Assembly: GCF_016743795.2 (NCBI RefSeq)
Contig: NZ_CP060138.2
Span: forward strand, 1,364,001-1,428,000
Direction of reading: 5' to 3'
Source of the DNA: Rickettsia tillamookensis
GTDB taxonomy: Bacteria; Pseudomonadota; Alphaproteobacteria; Rickettsiales; Rickettsiaceae
DNA length: 64,000 nt
The notes beneath the pieces were generated by a model. It did not search any database, had not been told where the DNA came from, and saw only the letters and a program-made list of their open reading frames with translations. Shown here in pieces: positions 19,775-29,300 of the stretch (position 1 is the stretch's first letter; each line of letters starts with the position of its first letter). Made by a program: the position numbers and the translations under genes.

Positions 19775-21312
19775 AACAAGTCTTGAGTAAAGCATCAGAT
19801 AAATTAAATAAAATAGGCATCAATTCACCGCAATTAGAAGCACGAATTTTACTACAGCATGTTATAAATAAACCTACCCAATATTTGCTGATTAATCTTG
19901 ATGAGCAGTTAAATGAAGCTGAAATAGAAGCTTTTGAAAAACTGTTAGAGAGAAGATTAAAGCATGAACCGATAGCGTATATTACAGGTGTTAAAGAATT
20001 TTACTCACGTAAATTTATCGTTAATAAACATGTGTTAATCCCCCGTGCGGATACGGAGTTGTTAGTTGATGTTGTATTTCAATGTCATTCCCGCGTAGGC
20101 GGGAATCCAGAAAAAAAGCGACTGGATTCTGTGGTCAAGCCATGGAATGACAATTTTCATATATTAGAACTCGGGGCAGGTAGCGGCTGCATTGCTATCA
20201 GCCTATTATGTGAACTACCAAACGCTAAGGCAGTAGCTACTGATATCAGTCTTGATGCAATAGAAGTTGCTAAAACTAATGCTTTAAGACATCATGTAAC
20301 AAATCGTATCCAGATTATTCACAGTGATTGGTTTGAGAATATTGAGGGTCAGAAATTTGACTTTATTGTTAGCAACCCCCCATATATATCTATAGACGAA
20401 AAATCAGAGATGGCAATTGAAACAATCAATTATGAACCGTCTATTGCTTTATTTGCTGAAGAAGACGGACTGCAATCTTACCGTTTAATCGCCGAAAATG
20501 CCAAGCAATTCTTAAAACCAAACGGTAAGATTGTATTAGAAATAGGTTTTAAACAGGAAGAGGCGGTAACCCAAATTTTCTTAAGTAATGGTTATAATAT
20601 TGAAAGCATTTATAAGGATCTACAAGGTCATAATAGGGTAATATTATTTTCTCCTATCAATCTCAATAGGTCATACGCAAGACGTATAGGAAAAAGCTTA
20701 TCAGGGCTGCAACAAAATTTGTTAGATAACGAACTACCGAAATATTTATTTTCCAAAGAAAAACTTATTGATGAAAAACGTAAAATCTTTTTAGAGATAG
20801 GCTTTGGTATGGGTGAGCATTTCATTAACCAAGCTAAAATGAACCCTAACGCACTTTTTATAGGTGTAGAGGTATATTTAAACGGCGTTGCAAATGTTTT
20901 AAAGCTTGCTGCTGAGCAGAATATTACGAATTTTTTATTATTCCCTAATAATTTGGATTTAATATTAAACGATTTACCTAATAATAGCCTTGATGGAATC
21001 TATATTTTATTTCCCGATCCATGGATAAAAAATAAGCAAAAAAAGAAACGTATTTTCAATAAAGAACGACTTAAGATTTTACAAGACAAGCTAAAAAATA
21101 ACGGTAGTTTAGTATTTGCTTCCGATATCGAAAATTATTTTTATGAAGCAATTGAGTTAATTGAGCAGAACGGTAATTTTGAAATTATGAATAAAAATAA
21201 TTATTTAAAGCCGCATGATAATTATATAATTACCAAATATCATCAAAAAGCTATTAAGGAAAATAGAACTCCAAAGTTTATGATTTTGCAGCACGTTTCA
21301 GACGATCATTAA
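19759..21312 (+). CDS. prmC: Bifunctional PrmC-TrmB methyltransferase
   Basis: Two SAM enzymes are fused in 517 residues. Residues 1-295 are PrmC/HemK, which methylates the GGQ glutamine of release factors: ELGAGSGCIAISLL and the catalytic VSNPPYIS. Residues about 325-517 are TrmB, the tRNA guanine-N7 (G46) methyltransferase: FLEIGFGMGEHF and YILFPDPWIKNKQKKKR. The fusion is typical of Rickettsia. Residues about 112-132 (CHSRVGGNPEKKRLDSVVKP) are encoded by repeat B4, between RADTELLVDVV and the SAM motif. The start is GTG 19759 (MQYSIKQVLSKA), inside the toxin gene's end. The 3' end overlaps convergent tsaC by 35 bp. Confidence 0.93.
   Translation: MQYSIKQVLSKASDKLNKIGINSPQLEARILLQHVINKPTQYLLINLDEQLNEAEIEAFEKLLERRLKHEPIAYITGVKEFYSRKFIVNKHVLIPRADTELLVDVVFQCHSRVGGNPEKKRLDSVVKPWNDNFHILELGAGSGCIAISLLCELPNAKAVATDISLDAIEVAKTNALRHHVTNRIQIIHSDWFENIEGQKFDFIVSNPPYISIDEKSEMAIETINYEPSIALFAEEDGLQSYRLIAENAKQFLKPNGKIVLEIGFKQEEAVTQIFLSNGYNIESIYKDLQGHNRVILFSPINLNRSYARRIGKSLSGLQQNLLDNELPKYLFSKEKLIDEKRKIFLEIGFGMGEHFINQAKMNPNALFIGVEVYLNGVANVLKLAAEQNITNFLLFPNNLDLILNDLPNNSLDGIYILFPDPWIKNKQKKKRIFNKERLKILQDKLKNNGSLVFASDIENYFYEAIELIEQNGNFEIMNKNNYLKPHDNYIITKYHQKAIKENRTPKFMILQHVSDDH
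20092..20152. repeat. Family B repeat inside prmC-trmB (B4)
   Basis: The hairpin atgtcattcccgcgtaggcg is followed by ctggattctgtggtcaagcc, a short B element read in frame by PrmC between its N-terminal domain and the SAM-binding motif. Confidence 0.85.
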
Positions 21313-22336
21313 TTGCAGCCCCGATATTTATCGATGGTATAGGAGCAACTGCTATACCGCTTACATCATGAGAGGCAGCATAATCGTCAAAAATTCTCAA
21401 ATGAGCATAAAGATTTGCAGCAGCTTCTATAAGATCACCTTTAAGGCTTAGGTTTAATGAAAACTTTCCCGTAAGCTTGCTATCACCAAAATTTAACCCA
21501 ATTTCTTTATCCTCTAAATTTGTAGCATTTAGTCTAACCGGTACTTTTGGTGAATAGTGTTTAGCAAGCATTCCAGGAGCTTTTACAGCGTCATTCACAA
21601 AGCTTGATACAAGCGAATTTTGTAGGACTCGTCTGTGCTCACGTACTAATGTACGCTGTGCAGACTCGCCCTTAAATTCATCTTGTCTGAAGCTTTGTGA
21701 ATTTAGCTGTACGTCATTTGTTACTTTAAAAACTTTTACCCCAAGTACTTCTTCTAAAATTTCAGCAGTTATAAACCCTTCTCTTAATATAGTAAGATTA
21801 GTCGTTGTAGTATCAATTATCGTTGACTCTAGCCCATATTCAGATTGGTAGATTTCAGGAGCTAAGATAAAAATCTCTTCATTATCTGAAAAGTGTCTTG
21901 TAACATGCTCGTTATTTGTTGGACTAATATAGTTTGAAGGGTTGGCACTTGGTGCGGCAATAGGTACGCCTGATTGTCTGATAAGTTCTAATGCTAGCGG
22001 ATAAGACGGTATCCGAATCGCTATTGTATTAAGCCCTGCCGTTACACTAGGAGCAATATTTGCATTCTCTTTTAAAGGCACAACTATAGATAATGGTCCA
22101 GGCCAAAATTTTTCTGCTATTTTTGTAGCTAAATCATTAAACTTTCCTATTTCGTTTGCTTGCTCTATGGAGGAGACATGCACGATAAGCGGATTGATAG
22201 CAGGGCGGTTTTTGAACTGAAAAATCTTTAAACATGCTTCATTGTTTGTAGCATCTGCTCCAATCCCATAAACTGTTTCAGTTGGAAAAACAACCACCTT
22301 ACCGGATTTTATAAATTGAACTGCTTTGCTTATCAT
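21278..22336 (-). CDS. tsaC: L-threonylcarbamoyladenylate synthase (Sua5/YwlC type)
   Basis: It makes threonylcarbamoyl-AMP, the donor for the t6A modification at position 37 of ANN-decoding tRNAs. The N-terminal YrdC domain (about 1-200) shows GKVVVFPTETVYGIGADATN, FKNRPAINPLIVHV and GVPIAAPSANPSNYISPT. The C-terminal Sua5 domain has PGMLAKHYSPKVP. Residues about 210-251 between them are read from repeat E1 (QLNSQSFRQDEFKGESAQRT...FVNDA), so the insert sits in the interdomain linker and probably spares both folds. Length is 352 residues. Confidence 0.93.
   Translation of the reverse strand: MISKAVQFIKSGKVVVFPTETVYGIGADATNNEACLKIFQFKNRPAINPLIVHVSSIEQANEIGKFNDLATKIAEKFWPGPLSIVVPLKENANIAPSVTAGLNTIAIRIPSYPLALELIRQSGVPIAAPSANPSNYISPTNNEHVTRHFSDNEEIFILAPEIYQSEYGLESTIIDTTTTNLTILREGFITAEILEEVLGVKVFKVTNDVQLNSQSFRQDEFKGESAQRTLVREHRRVLQNSLVSSFVNDAVKAPGMLAKHYSPKVPVRLNATNLEDKEIGLNFGDSKLTGKFSLNLSLKGDLIEAAANLYAHLRIFDDYAASHDVSGIAVAPIPSINIGAAINDRLKRAAKS
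21585..21708. repeat. Family E repeat inside tsaC (E1)
   Basis: It begins acagcgtcattcacaaagct and ends gaagctttgtgaatttagct. It is near-identical to E2 in ampD (60941-61068) and read in the same frame and orientation there. Confidence 0.88.
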
Positions 22337-22362
22337 TATTTAGTTATTTTTGTTTTTCTATT

Positions 22363-22444
22363 TGTCATCCTAGCTAACTTGATCACGGGCCCCAGTCTTT
22401 TTTAATTTTTTTTCTGGATACCGTGGTCAAGCCACGGTATGACA
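22363..22444. repeat. Palindromic repeat family B, copy B5
   Basis: It begins tgtcatcctagctaacttga and ends ccgtggtcaagccacggtat. It is partly decayed on the left arm and lies 8 bp downstream of glyS. Confidence 0.85.
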
Positions 22445-22452
22445 GGTTTCAA

Positions 22453-24447
22453 TCATAAGCGGTTAAACTTAGCTACTTTATCAAATAATTCACAGATATT
22501 CTGTAATAACGATAAACGATTCCCCACAATTTTTGGATCAGGATCATTAACGAGTACATTATCAAAAAAGCTAGTAATCGGAGCTAATAGAGATGATAAT
22601 AAACTTAAAGCTTTCTTATAATCTTTATCAGCTATACTATCTATAATTTGCGACGAAATTTTTTGGATTACTTCAAATAATTCTTGTTCAGGCTGTGTAC
22701 TAAAGAGACTCGCATCAACTAAGCCGGTAATTTTCTGACCATCAATTATATTGCTGGCTCGTTTGTAAGCATTTAATAATTGTTTGCCTGCGTTTTCTAT
22801 TAAAAATTCTTTTAACGCATCAAGCTTAAATTTTGTATCCAATAAATTTAAATTAAGAACTGCATTAATTAACGCAATATCATAGTCATTTTTAAAGTAA
22901 AATTTTGCTCTTTCTTCAAAGAAAGACACTACTAAGTTCTTATTTTCATCAGATAAGTCTTTATATAAATTTATAGAAAAATTAATTAAATCATTTAAAT
23001 TTAGCTCTAATTTATTCTCAATTATTATCTTAATTATACCAAGAGCTTGGCGTCTTAAGGCATATGGATCACCTGAGCCTGTTGGTGCTTCACCCGCTAT
23101 CATTAGACCGGTTAAACTATCTAGCTTATCGGCTAACGCAAGCAGTGCAGCATTCCCGCTCGGTATATTATCATTAAGTCCTTGAGGTTTATAATGGTCT
23201 CTAATTGCAGCGGCTACTTCTTCGCCTAGTCCCTCATGTTTTGCATAATAATAGCCCATAATACCTTGTAAATCAGGAAACTCCCCAACCATTTCAGAAA
23301 CGAGATCGCTTTTGCAAAGTTTAGCTGCCGTAATTAAATCTTTATTATTTGGAGCTATATGACCACAAATTTTAGCTACACGCTCAACTTTCTCTCTTAA
23401 GTTACCAAGCTTTGCATGAAATGTTACAGCTTCTAATTTACCTAATCTTGATTCTAAAGTTTTAGCTACATCTTGTTTATAAAAATATAAAGCATCTGAA
23501 AGACGTGCTGATAATACCTTTTCATTGCCTTTAATAACGAGCTTAGTATTTGCAAATCTGCCATTACTGACAAAGAGAAAATATTGTGCAAAATTTCCTT
23601 CTTTATCAAATAAACAAAAATATTTCTGATGTGTACGCATCGAAGAAATAAGTACTTCTTTAGGTAGCTCTAAGAATTTTTTTGAGATTTTTCCAAGTAA
23701 TACAACAGGAAATTCACTAAGCCCTGCTACTTCTTCAATTAAACGATTATCTTCTTTTATGTTTAGATCATGAGAATTTGCAAGTTCCAATAAACCAGTT
23801 TTAATTATTTCTTCTCGCTTTGTTCTTTCTAAAATAACATGGTTTTCTAAAATCTTACTTTTATAATCTTCAAAATCTGTTATTTTCAGTTTTTTATTAC
23901 AGTTCAGACGATGACCAAATGTAATATTATTAGACGTTAAATGACCAAATTGCAACGGTAGTACTTCGCCGTCAAATATACATAAAATATTACGCAGGGG
24001 TCTAACCCACTTTATATTATAGTCGCCCCAAAACATTGATTTTGCCCAGCTATATTTATTAATAGCCTCTATAATAATCTCCGGCAAAATCTCTTTTATT
24101 TCTCTTTCTTCTGTTTTTTTGACAAAGAAATAATATAGCTGATTATTAATTAATTTAGTAGAAAGCTCTAATTTACTAACGTTATGAGCTTTACAAAAGC
24201 CGTTAATAGCGGCTTCCGGAGCATCTAAGCTAGGTCCTTTAATTTCCGTTTCTTTCGGCAGCGTTACTTTCGGCAGGTAGGTAGCATGCAGCGTTATCCT
24301 GCGAGGTCCTACGAATAGTTGTACTTTTGCAAATATTTCGTTTTCTTCAAAAATCTTTGTAAATATATTGAAATAACCCTCTTCAGCATTTTTTTGCATT
24401 AATGCAGGTATTTCTTCACTAAATAGCTCTAATAATAACTCGCTCAC
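22453..24447 (-). CDS. glyS: Glycyl-tRNA synthetase beta subunit
   Basis: This is the tRNA-binding subunit of the alpha2beta2 glycyl-tRNA synthetase. From GTG 24447 ([20 protein letters not shown]) it is 664 residues. GTG is preferred because it forms a 4-nt overlap (GTGA) with the glyQ stop and matches the family N-terminus; an in-frame start at 24477 would add [10 protein letters not shown] from glyQ sequence. Recognisable parts are [13 protein letters not shown], an HD-like segment ([20 protein letters not shown]) and the C-terminal DALR-like anticodon region ([19 protein letters not shown]). Confidence 0.95.
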   Translation of the reverse strand: MSELLLELFSEEIPALMQKNAEEGYFNIFTKIFEENEIFAKVQLFVGPRRITLHATYLPKVTLPKETEIKGPSLDAPEAAINGFCKAHNVSKLELSTKLINNQLYYFFVKKTEEREIKEILPEIIIEAINKYSWAKSMFWGDYNIKWVRPLRNILCIFDGEVLPLQFGHLTSNNITFGHRLNCNKKLKITDFEDYKSKILENHVILERTKREEIIKTGLLELANSHDLNIKEDNRLIEEVAGLSEFPVVLLGKISKKFLELPKEVLISSMRTHQKYFCLFDKEGNFAQYFLFVSNGRFANTKLVIKGNEKVLSARLSDALYFYKQDVAKTLESRLGKLEAVTFHAKLGNLREKVERVAKICGHIAPNNKDLITAAKLCKSDLVSEMVGEFPDLQGIMGYYYAKHEGLGEEVAAAIRDHYKPQGLNDNIPSGNAALLALADKLDSLTGLMIAGEAPTGSGDPYALRRQALGIIKIIIENKLELNLNDLINFSINLYKDLSDENKNLVVSFFEERAKFYFKNDYDIALINAVLNLNLLDTKFKLDALKEFLIENAGKQLLNAYKRASNIIDGQKITGLVDASLFSTQPEQELFEVIQKISSQIIDSIADKDYKKALSLLSSLLAPITSFFDNVLVNDPDPKIVGNRLSLLQNICELFDKVAKFNRL

Positions 24448-25310
24448 TCGTTCATCTCCAACCATTTTGTACAACAAATTTTTGCTAAATAACGCACTCT
24501 TAAAACATAAGAGGCACGTTCAGTGACGCTAATTACCCCAAGTGCATTTAGTTGATTAAATGTATGACTTGCCTTAAGGCATTCATCATAAGCAGCTAAC
24601 GGCACATCTCTGTCAACTAGTCTTTTGCATTCCTCTTCACTATCTTTGAAATGCTGCAGTAACATTTCACTATTCGCAAGTTCTAAATTATATTTTGAAA
24701 ATTGTCTTTCAGCCTCAAAATCTACTTCACCGTATTTTAAAGCTTTTTCTCCTACCTGCCCATTCCAATCAAGTTCTTTTACTTCATCGACACCTTGAAT
24801 ATATAACGCAAGTCTCTCTAAGCCGTAAGTGATTTCACCGGCAACGGGACGGCATTCAATCCCGCCGATTTGCTGCATATAAGTAAATTGCGATACTTCC
24901 ATACCGTTACACCATACTTCCCAGCCAAGCCCTGCAGCACCTAAGGTTGGCGATTCCCAATCATCTTCGACAAAACGAATATCATGTTTTTTTAAATCTA
25001 TTCCTAAACATTCTAAACTTTTAAGATATAGCTCTTGAATATTATCCGGCGATGGCTTTAGGATAACCTGAAACTGATAATAATGCTGCATTCTGTTGGG
25101 GTGCATGCCATATCTGCTATCCCCTGGTCTTCTTGATGGCTGAACATATGCAACAGACCAAGGTTTTGAGCCAAGACATCTAAGCACGGTTGCAGGGTGA
25201 AACGTACCTGCTCCAACATGTGCATCGTAAGGCTGCAAAATTGCACAGCCGTAATCCTGCCAGTAATTTTGTAATGTCAGTATAATTTGCTGAAATGATA
25301 GTTTTTTCAT
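24444..25310 (-). CDS. glyQ: Glycyl-tRNA synthetase alpha subunit
   Basis: This catalytic class II subunit activates glycine. The 288-residue protein has [20 protein letters not shown] near the start, [20 protein letters not shown] (motif 2 region), and [20 protein letters not shown] (motif 3). It is upstream of and overlaps glyS by 4 nt, a translationally coupled operon. Confidence 0.97.
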   Translation of the reverse strand: MKKLSFQQIILTLQNYWQDYGCAILQPYDAHVGAGTFHPATVLRCLGSKPWSVAYVQPSRRPGDSRYGMHPNRMQHYYQFQVILKPSPDNIQELYLKSLECLGIDLKKHDIRFVEDDWESPTLGAAGLGWEVWCNGMEVSQFTYMQQIGGIECRPVAGEITYGLERLALYIQGVDEVKELDWNGQVGEKALKYGEVDFEAERQFSKYNLELANSEMLLQHFKDSEEECKRLVDRDVPLAAYDECLKASHTFNQLNALGVISVTERASYVLRVRYLAKICCTKWLEMNE

Positions 25311-25337
25311 AGGAAGTTATTAGTGAAGAAATTTTGA

Positions 25338-25745
25338 TTAGTCAAAAGGATTAAATATTTTAATGTTAAACATATTATAATGTTTTGTATTTCTAGTAAC
25401 TAATATCATATTATTTTGTTTTGCTTGTGCTGCTATTAAAGTATCAATTGCATTAGTACCGTCTATACTCATTAATTCACCCCATTCTTCACATATTTCT
25501 TTGTCAATATTAAGAATTCTCTCATTATAGTCTATTATTATTTTTTCTAACCATTTCTCTAATTGTAGACTTGCTCTTTTATTGTTCTTTACTAATTTTG
25601 ATATTCCCTTTCTTATTTCACCTATGGTTATACAACTTAAGTGCAGCTGGCTAGCATGAACAATTGAAAACCATGCTGCTACTTGAGAATTAGGATTTTT
25701 CTTTTTGATTTCAGATACAACATTAGTATCTACTAAATATTTCAT
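25338..25745 (-). CDS. VapC-type PIN-domain toxin
   Basis: The 135-residue PIN ribonuclease has the acidic metal-binding set: MKYLVDTNVVSE (Asp6), ITIGEIRKG (Glu43), and NAIDTLIAAQAKQ with a following TRNTKHYNMFNI. VapC toxins cut tRNA or rRNA. It overlaps the antitoxin gene by 4 nt (ATGA). All active-site residues are present. Confidence 0.92.
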   Translation of the reverse strand: MKYLVDTNVVSEIKKKNPNSQVAAWFSIVHASQLHLSCITIGEIRKGISKLVKNNKRASLQLEKWLEKIIIDYNERILNIDKEICEEWGELMSIDGTNAIDTLIAAQAKQNNMILVTRNTKHYNMFNIKIFNPFD

Positions 25746-25987
25746 AGCTCAAAATCTCTTGCTTTTCCTTGCACTCTCTCAATAACCAAATTATCTATCT
25801 TAGGCATGCTCAATAAATGTTCTTTAAAATCAGGTTTTTTTTTAGTAAGTTGTTTATAGTCTTTTATACTCATAATTACAACTGCGTCTTCGCCTCTTTT
25901 TGTAATACATTGAGGAGTGCCATGCATGGCAATATCAATAATATTACTTAACTTATTTTTTGCTTCGTGTAACTGCCATTTATTCAT
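25742..25987 (-). CDS. Phd/YefM-family antitoxin
   Basis: The 81-residue protein has the Phd/YefM fold: WQLHEAKNKLSNIIDIAMHG, then PQCITKRGEDAVVIMSIKDY, and a toxin-binding tail with KDFEL-like polar residues. It is paired with the PIN toxin downstream. A GAGGAT ribosome site stands 7 bp before its ATG, and a small palindrome lies just upstream. Confidence 0.92.
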   Translation of the reverse strand: MNKWQLHEAKNKLSNIIDIAMHGTPQCITKRGEDAVVIMSIKDYKQLTKKKPDFKEHLLSMPKIDNLVIERVQGKARDFEL

Positions 25988-26004
25988 ATAAAATCCTCAT
26001 ATAG

Positions 26005-26017
26005 CTAGATTGTCTAG
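26005..26017 (-). promoter_or_regulatory. Probable operator of the Phd-VapC module
   Basis: The perfect inverted repeat CTAGA-TTG-TCTAG lies 18 bp upstream of the antitoxin ATG, with a TATAAT-like sequence further upstream on the minus strand. This is the position expected for Phd/YefM autorepression. Short, so only moderate confidence. Confidence 0.5.
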
Positions 26018-26073
26018 ATTATTATAATATAAAGATTCAAAAAAATGAAATATTTTTTTATTAATTTGAGATC

Positions 26074-26239
26074 TTAGAGGCGATCAGTAAATAAGTTTTA
26101 ATTAATAATTAAAGATTTTTTTAGCGAAAATTCATAAGATCTTTGAAGGAATAGTTATTCATATTTCAAAAAAATCTTATAATTTACAGCAAAAAAGAAC
26201 TAAATTATCGGTTAAAACTTGTTTACTAATTGCCTCTTA
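26074..26239. mobile_element. MITE-like element family F, copy F1
   Basis: A 166-bp AT-rich element, about 90% identical over its full length to F2 (36972-37139). The ends form inverted repeats of about 20 bp (ttagaggcgatcagtaaata; right end tttactaattgcctcttaa). It holds no open frame of note. Its right end overlaps the queH stop codon (26237-26239). Confidence 0.82.
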
Positions 26240-26863
26240 ATAATACTCCTTACCAATCTCGATTTTAGGACGGTTATTAGCTACACGCCAATCGTTAGTA
26301 TCACGGAAAGAATAAACACATCCGCAAAATTCTTGTTTGTAAAAATTCTCTTCTTTAGCGATTTCGTACATCCTACTAGCACCACCATCTTTACGCCAAT
26401 TATAAGTCCAATAGGTTATCCCTTCGTAATGAGATGCAGCCCTAGTTCCTGATTCATTAATTTGGTTCATATCTTTCCATCTAGAAATACCAAGCGAGCT
26501 AGTTATAACCTTAAAGCCGTTCTCATAAGCATATAAAGCCGTACGCTCAAAACGCATATCAAAGCACATTGTGCAGCGTTTACCTCGCTCAGGTTCAAAC
26601 TCCATCCCTTTAGCACGCCTAAACCAATTTTGCGGATCATAATCTGCATCGATAAATTCTATATTATGCTTTTCGGCAAACTTAATATTTTCGTTCTTAC
26701 GAAGCTCATATTCTTTTTTAGGATGAATATTAGGATTATAGAAAAAAAGCGTAAACTTAATGCCGGTATCGATCATTTTTTCCATTAAAGGACCAACGCA
26801 AGGAGCACAACAACAATGTAGTAAAACCTTACCACCGCCCGGTATTTCAAAAACTTCACTCAT
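26237..26863 (-). CDS. queH: Epoxyqueuosine reductase QueH
   Basis: QueH reduces epoxyqueuosine to queuosine in tRNA wobble positions, using an iron-sulphur cluster. The 208-residue protein shows the family cysteines: [12 protein letters not shown] near the start, [17 protein letters not shown], and the late [11 protein letters not shown]. Length is normal. The stop codon falls in the terminal repeat of element F1. The 3' end of the broken transporter's upstream neighbour lies 3 bp away, suggesting co-transcription before decay. Confidence 0.92.
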   Translation of the reverse strand: MSEVFEIPGGGKVLLHCCCAPCVGPLMEKMIDTGIKFTLFFYNPNIHPKKEYELRKNENIKFAEKHNIEFIDADYDPQNWFRRAKGMEFEPERGKRCTMCFDMRFERTALYAYENGFKVITSSLGISRWKDMNQINESGTRAASHYEGITYWTYNWRKDGGASRMYEIAKEENFYKQEFCGCVYSFRDTNDWRVANNRPKIEIGKEYY

Positions 26864-26865
26864 AA

Positions 26866-28118
26866 TTAGCTTACCAAGTTTTTCTTATATGTCTCTTTAT
26901 AGAATTTTAGAATTATAGAAGATAATAAGGCAAGTGCAATTAAATAATATGCAATAGCATAATTGTCTCCGGTAACTTTCGTTAATATCATTGCTAACAT
27001 TGGAGCAGTACCGCCAAATATAGCAGCTGCAAGGTTGTATGAAAGTGCAACACCGGTAAATCTTACGCTAGTCGGAAATATCTCTACTAAAACCGTTGTG
27101 ATAGGTCCCATATAAATAGCGATAATTCCAGCAAATATTACTTGAGATATTATAGCTAAAGTAAAGTTCATTGATCCTAAGGCTAGAAAAATAGGATAGA
27201 CTGATAAAATTAACAAGATAATCCCCCATATTAGTACAGTACAGGACGACGCCCCACCTTGTCCGAAACATACGCAGATATAGGAAATACTATCATCATT
27301 ACGATTAATATTATACTACTAACAATTGTGCTTTGCTGACTAGTATAACCAAGAGTTTGCATAAAATTACCGATAAAAACCGTAGAAGTATAAAAAGGAG
27401 CAGTTACGGTAATATAAAGACCAAGTGCGATAATTAGTTCTTTTGGGTATTTTGTTAATGTTTCTCGTAAAGGAAAACGTGCTAAACGCCCTGTTTCCTT
27501 AGCTTTTTTATAAATAGGACTTTCTGCTAGGTTTTTTCTAATATATAAACCTACGGAGCTAATAAATAAACCGGCAATAAAAGGTATTCTCCAACCCCAT
27601 TCAAATAGCATATCGGCAGGCATAAAATAAGAAAAACCGGCTGCTGTACCAAGTCCAAGCAGCATACCGCCGCACATACTAACGAATGAGCTACTCCCCG
27701 CAAGTCCTCGCTGCTCGAACGAGGCATGTTCTACAATATACGAAATACAACCGCTAAATTCCCCTCCTAAAGAAAAACCTTGTATGAGTCTGATAACAGT
27801 TAAAATAATAGGAGCGGCAATACCTATAGTTTTATAACCTGGTAAGAGACCTATCCCGGCAGTCGGTATTGCCATAGTTATAATACCCATTACCAAAGCG
27901 GTACGTCTGCCGAATCTATCACCGATATTACCGAAAATAATACCGCCGAGCGGTCGTACTACAAAGCCTGCAGCAAATACCGCAAAAGTTAAAGTCTCTC
28001 GCATTTCTGAATCCGGAAAAAAATGCTGCCCTATAATATAAGCAAATTGAGCATATAATGCATAATCATACCATTCTAAAGCGTTGCCGATCATGCCGGA
28101 TATTACTACTTTTCTCAT
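26866..28118 (-). pseudogene. proP: ProP-type MFS transporter broken by a 5-bp tandem duplication
   Basis: The first 295 residues (MRKVVISGMIGNALEWYDYA...DKVGRRPVLY) and the last 116 (MLILSVYPIFLALGSMNF... to KKNLVS) are two halves of one 12-helix metabolite:H+ symporter of the ProP family. At 27233-27242 the sequence AGTAC occurs twice in tandem (GTACTGTACT on the coding strand). Removing one copy gives the continuous reading RRPVLIWGIILLILSVYP. MFS motif GNIGDRFGRRTA is intact. A very recent pseudogene; otherwise full length at about 415 residues. Confidence 0.85.
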
Positions 28119-28205
28119 TAAGTTATTTTATTGATTTTAAAGAAGATAATAAGAGTAATATTTTATATTCTCAAGTAAAAATATAATCCAAACAAAATAA
28201 GAGAG

Positions 28206-28335
28206 TAGGTATAAGAAGATCAACTTTAAAAAGAGCAAGGAGTCTGTAAGCCGAGGAGCGGAGCATACAAAAGTACGTGAGCATCCGAGGACTTACAAAG
28301 ACGACGTAGCCAATTTTTAAAGTTCATCGAGTATA
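28206..28335. repeat. Palindromic repeat family C, copy C2
   Basis: Arms gtataagaagatcaacttta and ttaaagttcatcgagtatac. It stands 2 bp after the stop codon of the 317-residue protein, with the TATACTCGATGAAC end towards that stop. Confidence 0.87.
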
Positions 28336-28337
28336 CT

Positions 28338-29291
28338 TTATCTATGTTTTTCATTAACCACTTTCTTAGTTAATTTAGCATTTATTTGAGAAGGAGAAAC
28401 TTTAATATTTTGTTTGATGTTTTTTGTTTTTTCTTGAGATAGAAGACTTTCTTTATCATTTTGTAATGTTTTCGTGAACTTATCTATATTGCTTTGTTCT
28501 AGTTTTATTGCATTATCATTATTTAAAATTAATCCTCCAATTTTTTCGCCAAGTTCAGGGGCATATCTGACTGCAAAAATCGATGCCGGTACAACTATGA
28601 TAGAAAAAGCCGCTCCTGCAGTCGCAACACTAATTGCTCCGACTAATAAAGCACAAACAGCACCGGCGATTTTTCCGGTTGCTTGTTTAAATATATTACT
28701 TTTTTGTGTAAATGCTAAAGACATCTCTAATATTTTATTAAATTCTTTCTTTATATAGATTGTTGCTTCATCAATATTATTATATTTCTTCACTGCATAT
28801 ATTACAGAAGCCTTAAATAATTTTTTATGAGATTCCGCATAATTTATTATTTTGTCAAAATTCTTCTCTTTTAAAAGAGTTTTAAATATATTTTTAATTT
28901 TTTCTTTTTCGGTACTATTTATTTTTTCATCTCCAAAATAAACTTCTACAAGATTTTCTGCTATTATATCTTGTGATTGCTCTAAAATATTATTCTTATT
29001 TTGCTCATTTTCGTCTTCAGAAGTAATCATTATTGCAAATAACTCTAATGCTACGGAAAAATTATCATCGTTAATAACCCGCATACCTAAATAATTTTTG
29101 AGTCTAGAAATACATTTATTAATATATTTTTCAGCCTCCGGTTTAGAATTAAGCCTTAGCGTATAATCTATAGCAAGCATATTTGCAATAGTAGAGCAAG
29201 TAGATTTCGTAAGATTATTGACAAAATTATTAACAATATCTTTTTTAAATAAATTAGTATTTATGTTATTAAGTACTATAGCATTATTCAT
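28338..29291 (-). CDS. Unknown protein with one hydrophobic hairpin
   Basis: I do not recognise this 317-residue protein. Residues 1-205 are helical and charged with no signal peptide (MNNAIVLNNINTNLFKKDIV). About 210-250 is a glycine/alanine-rich hydrophobic stretch (GAVCALLVGAISVATAGAAF) that could be a membrane hairpin. The tail is Lys/Gln-rich. It starts 9 bp after the PilO-like gene, so it belongs to that transcription unit and may be a third component of the same membrane complex. Repeat C2 follows its stop. Confidence 0.6.
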   Translation of the reverse strand: MNNAIVLNNINTNLFKKDIVNNFVNNLTKSTCSTIANMLAIDYTLRLNSKPEAEKYINKCISRLKNYLGMRVINDDNFSVALELFAIMITSEDENEQNKNNILEQSQDIIAENLVEVYFGDEKINSTEKEKIKNIFKTLLKEKNFDKIINYAESHKKLFKASVIYAVKKYNNIDEATIYIKKEFNKILEMSLAFTQKSNIFKQATGKIAGAVCALLVGAISVATAGAAFSIIVVPASIFAVRYAPELGEKIGGLILNNDNAIKLEQSNIDKFTKTLQNDKESLLSQEKTKNIKQNIKVSPSQINAKLTKKVVNEKHR

Positions 29292-29300
29292 TTTAGTAAT

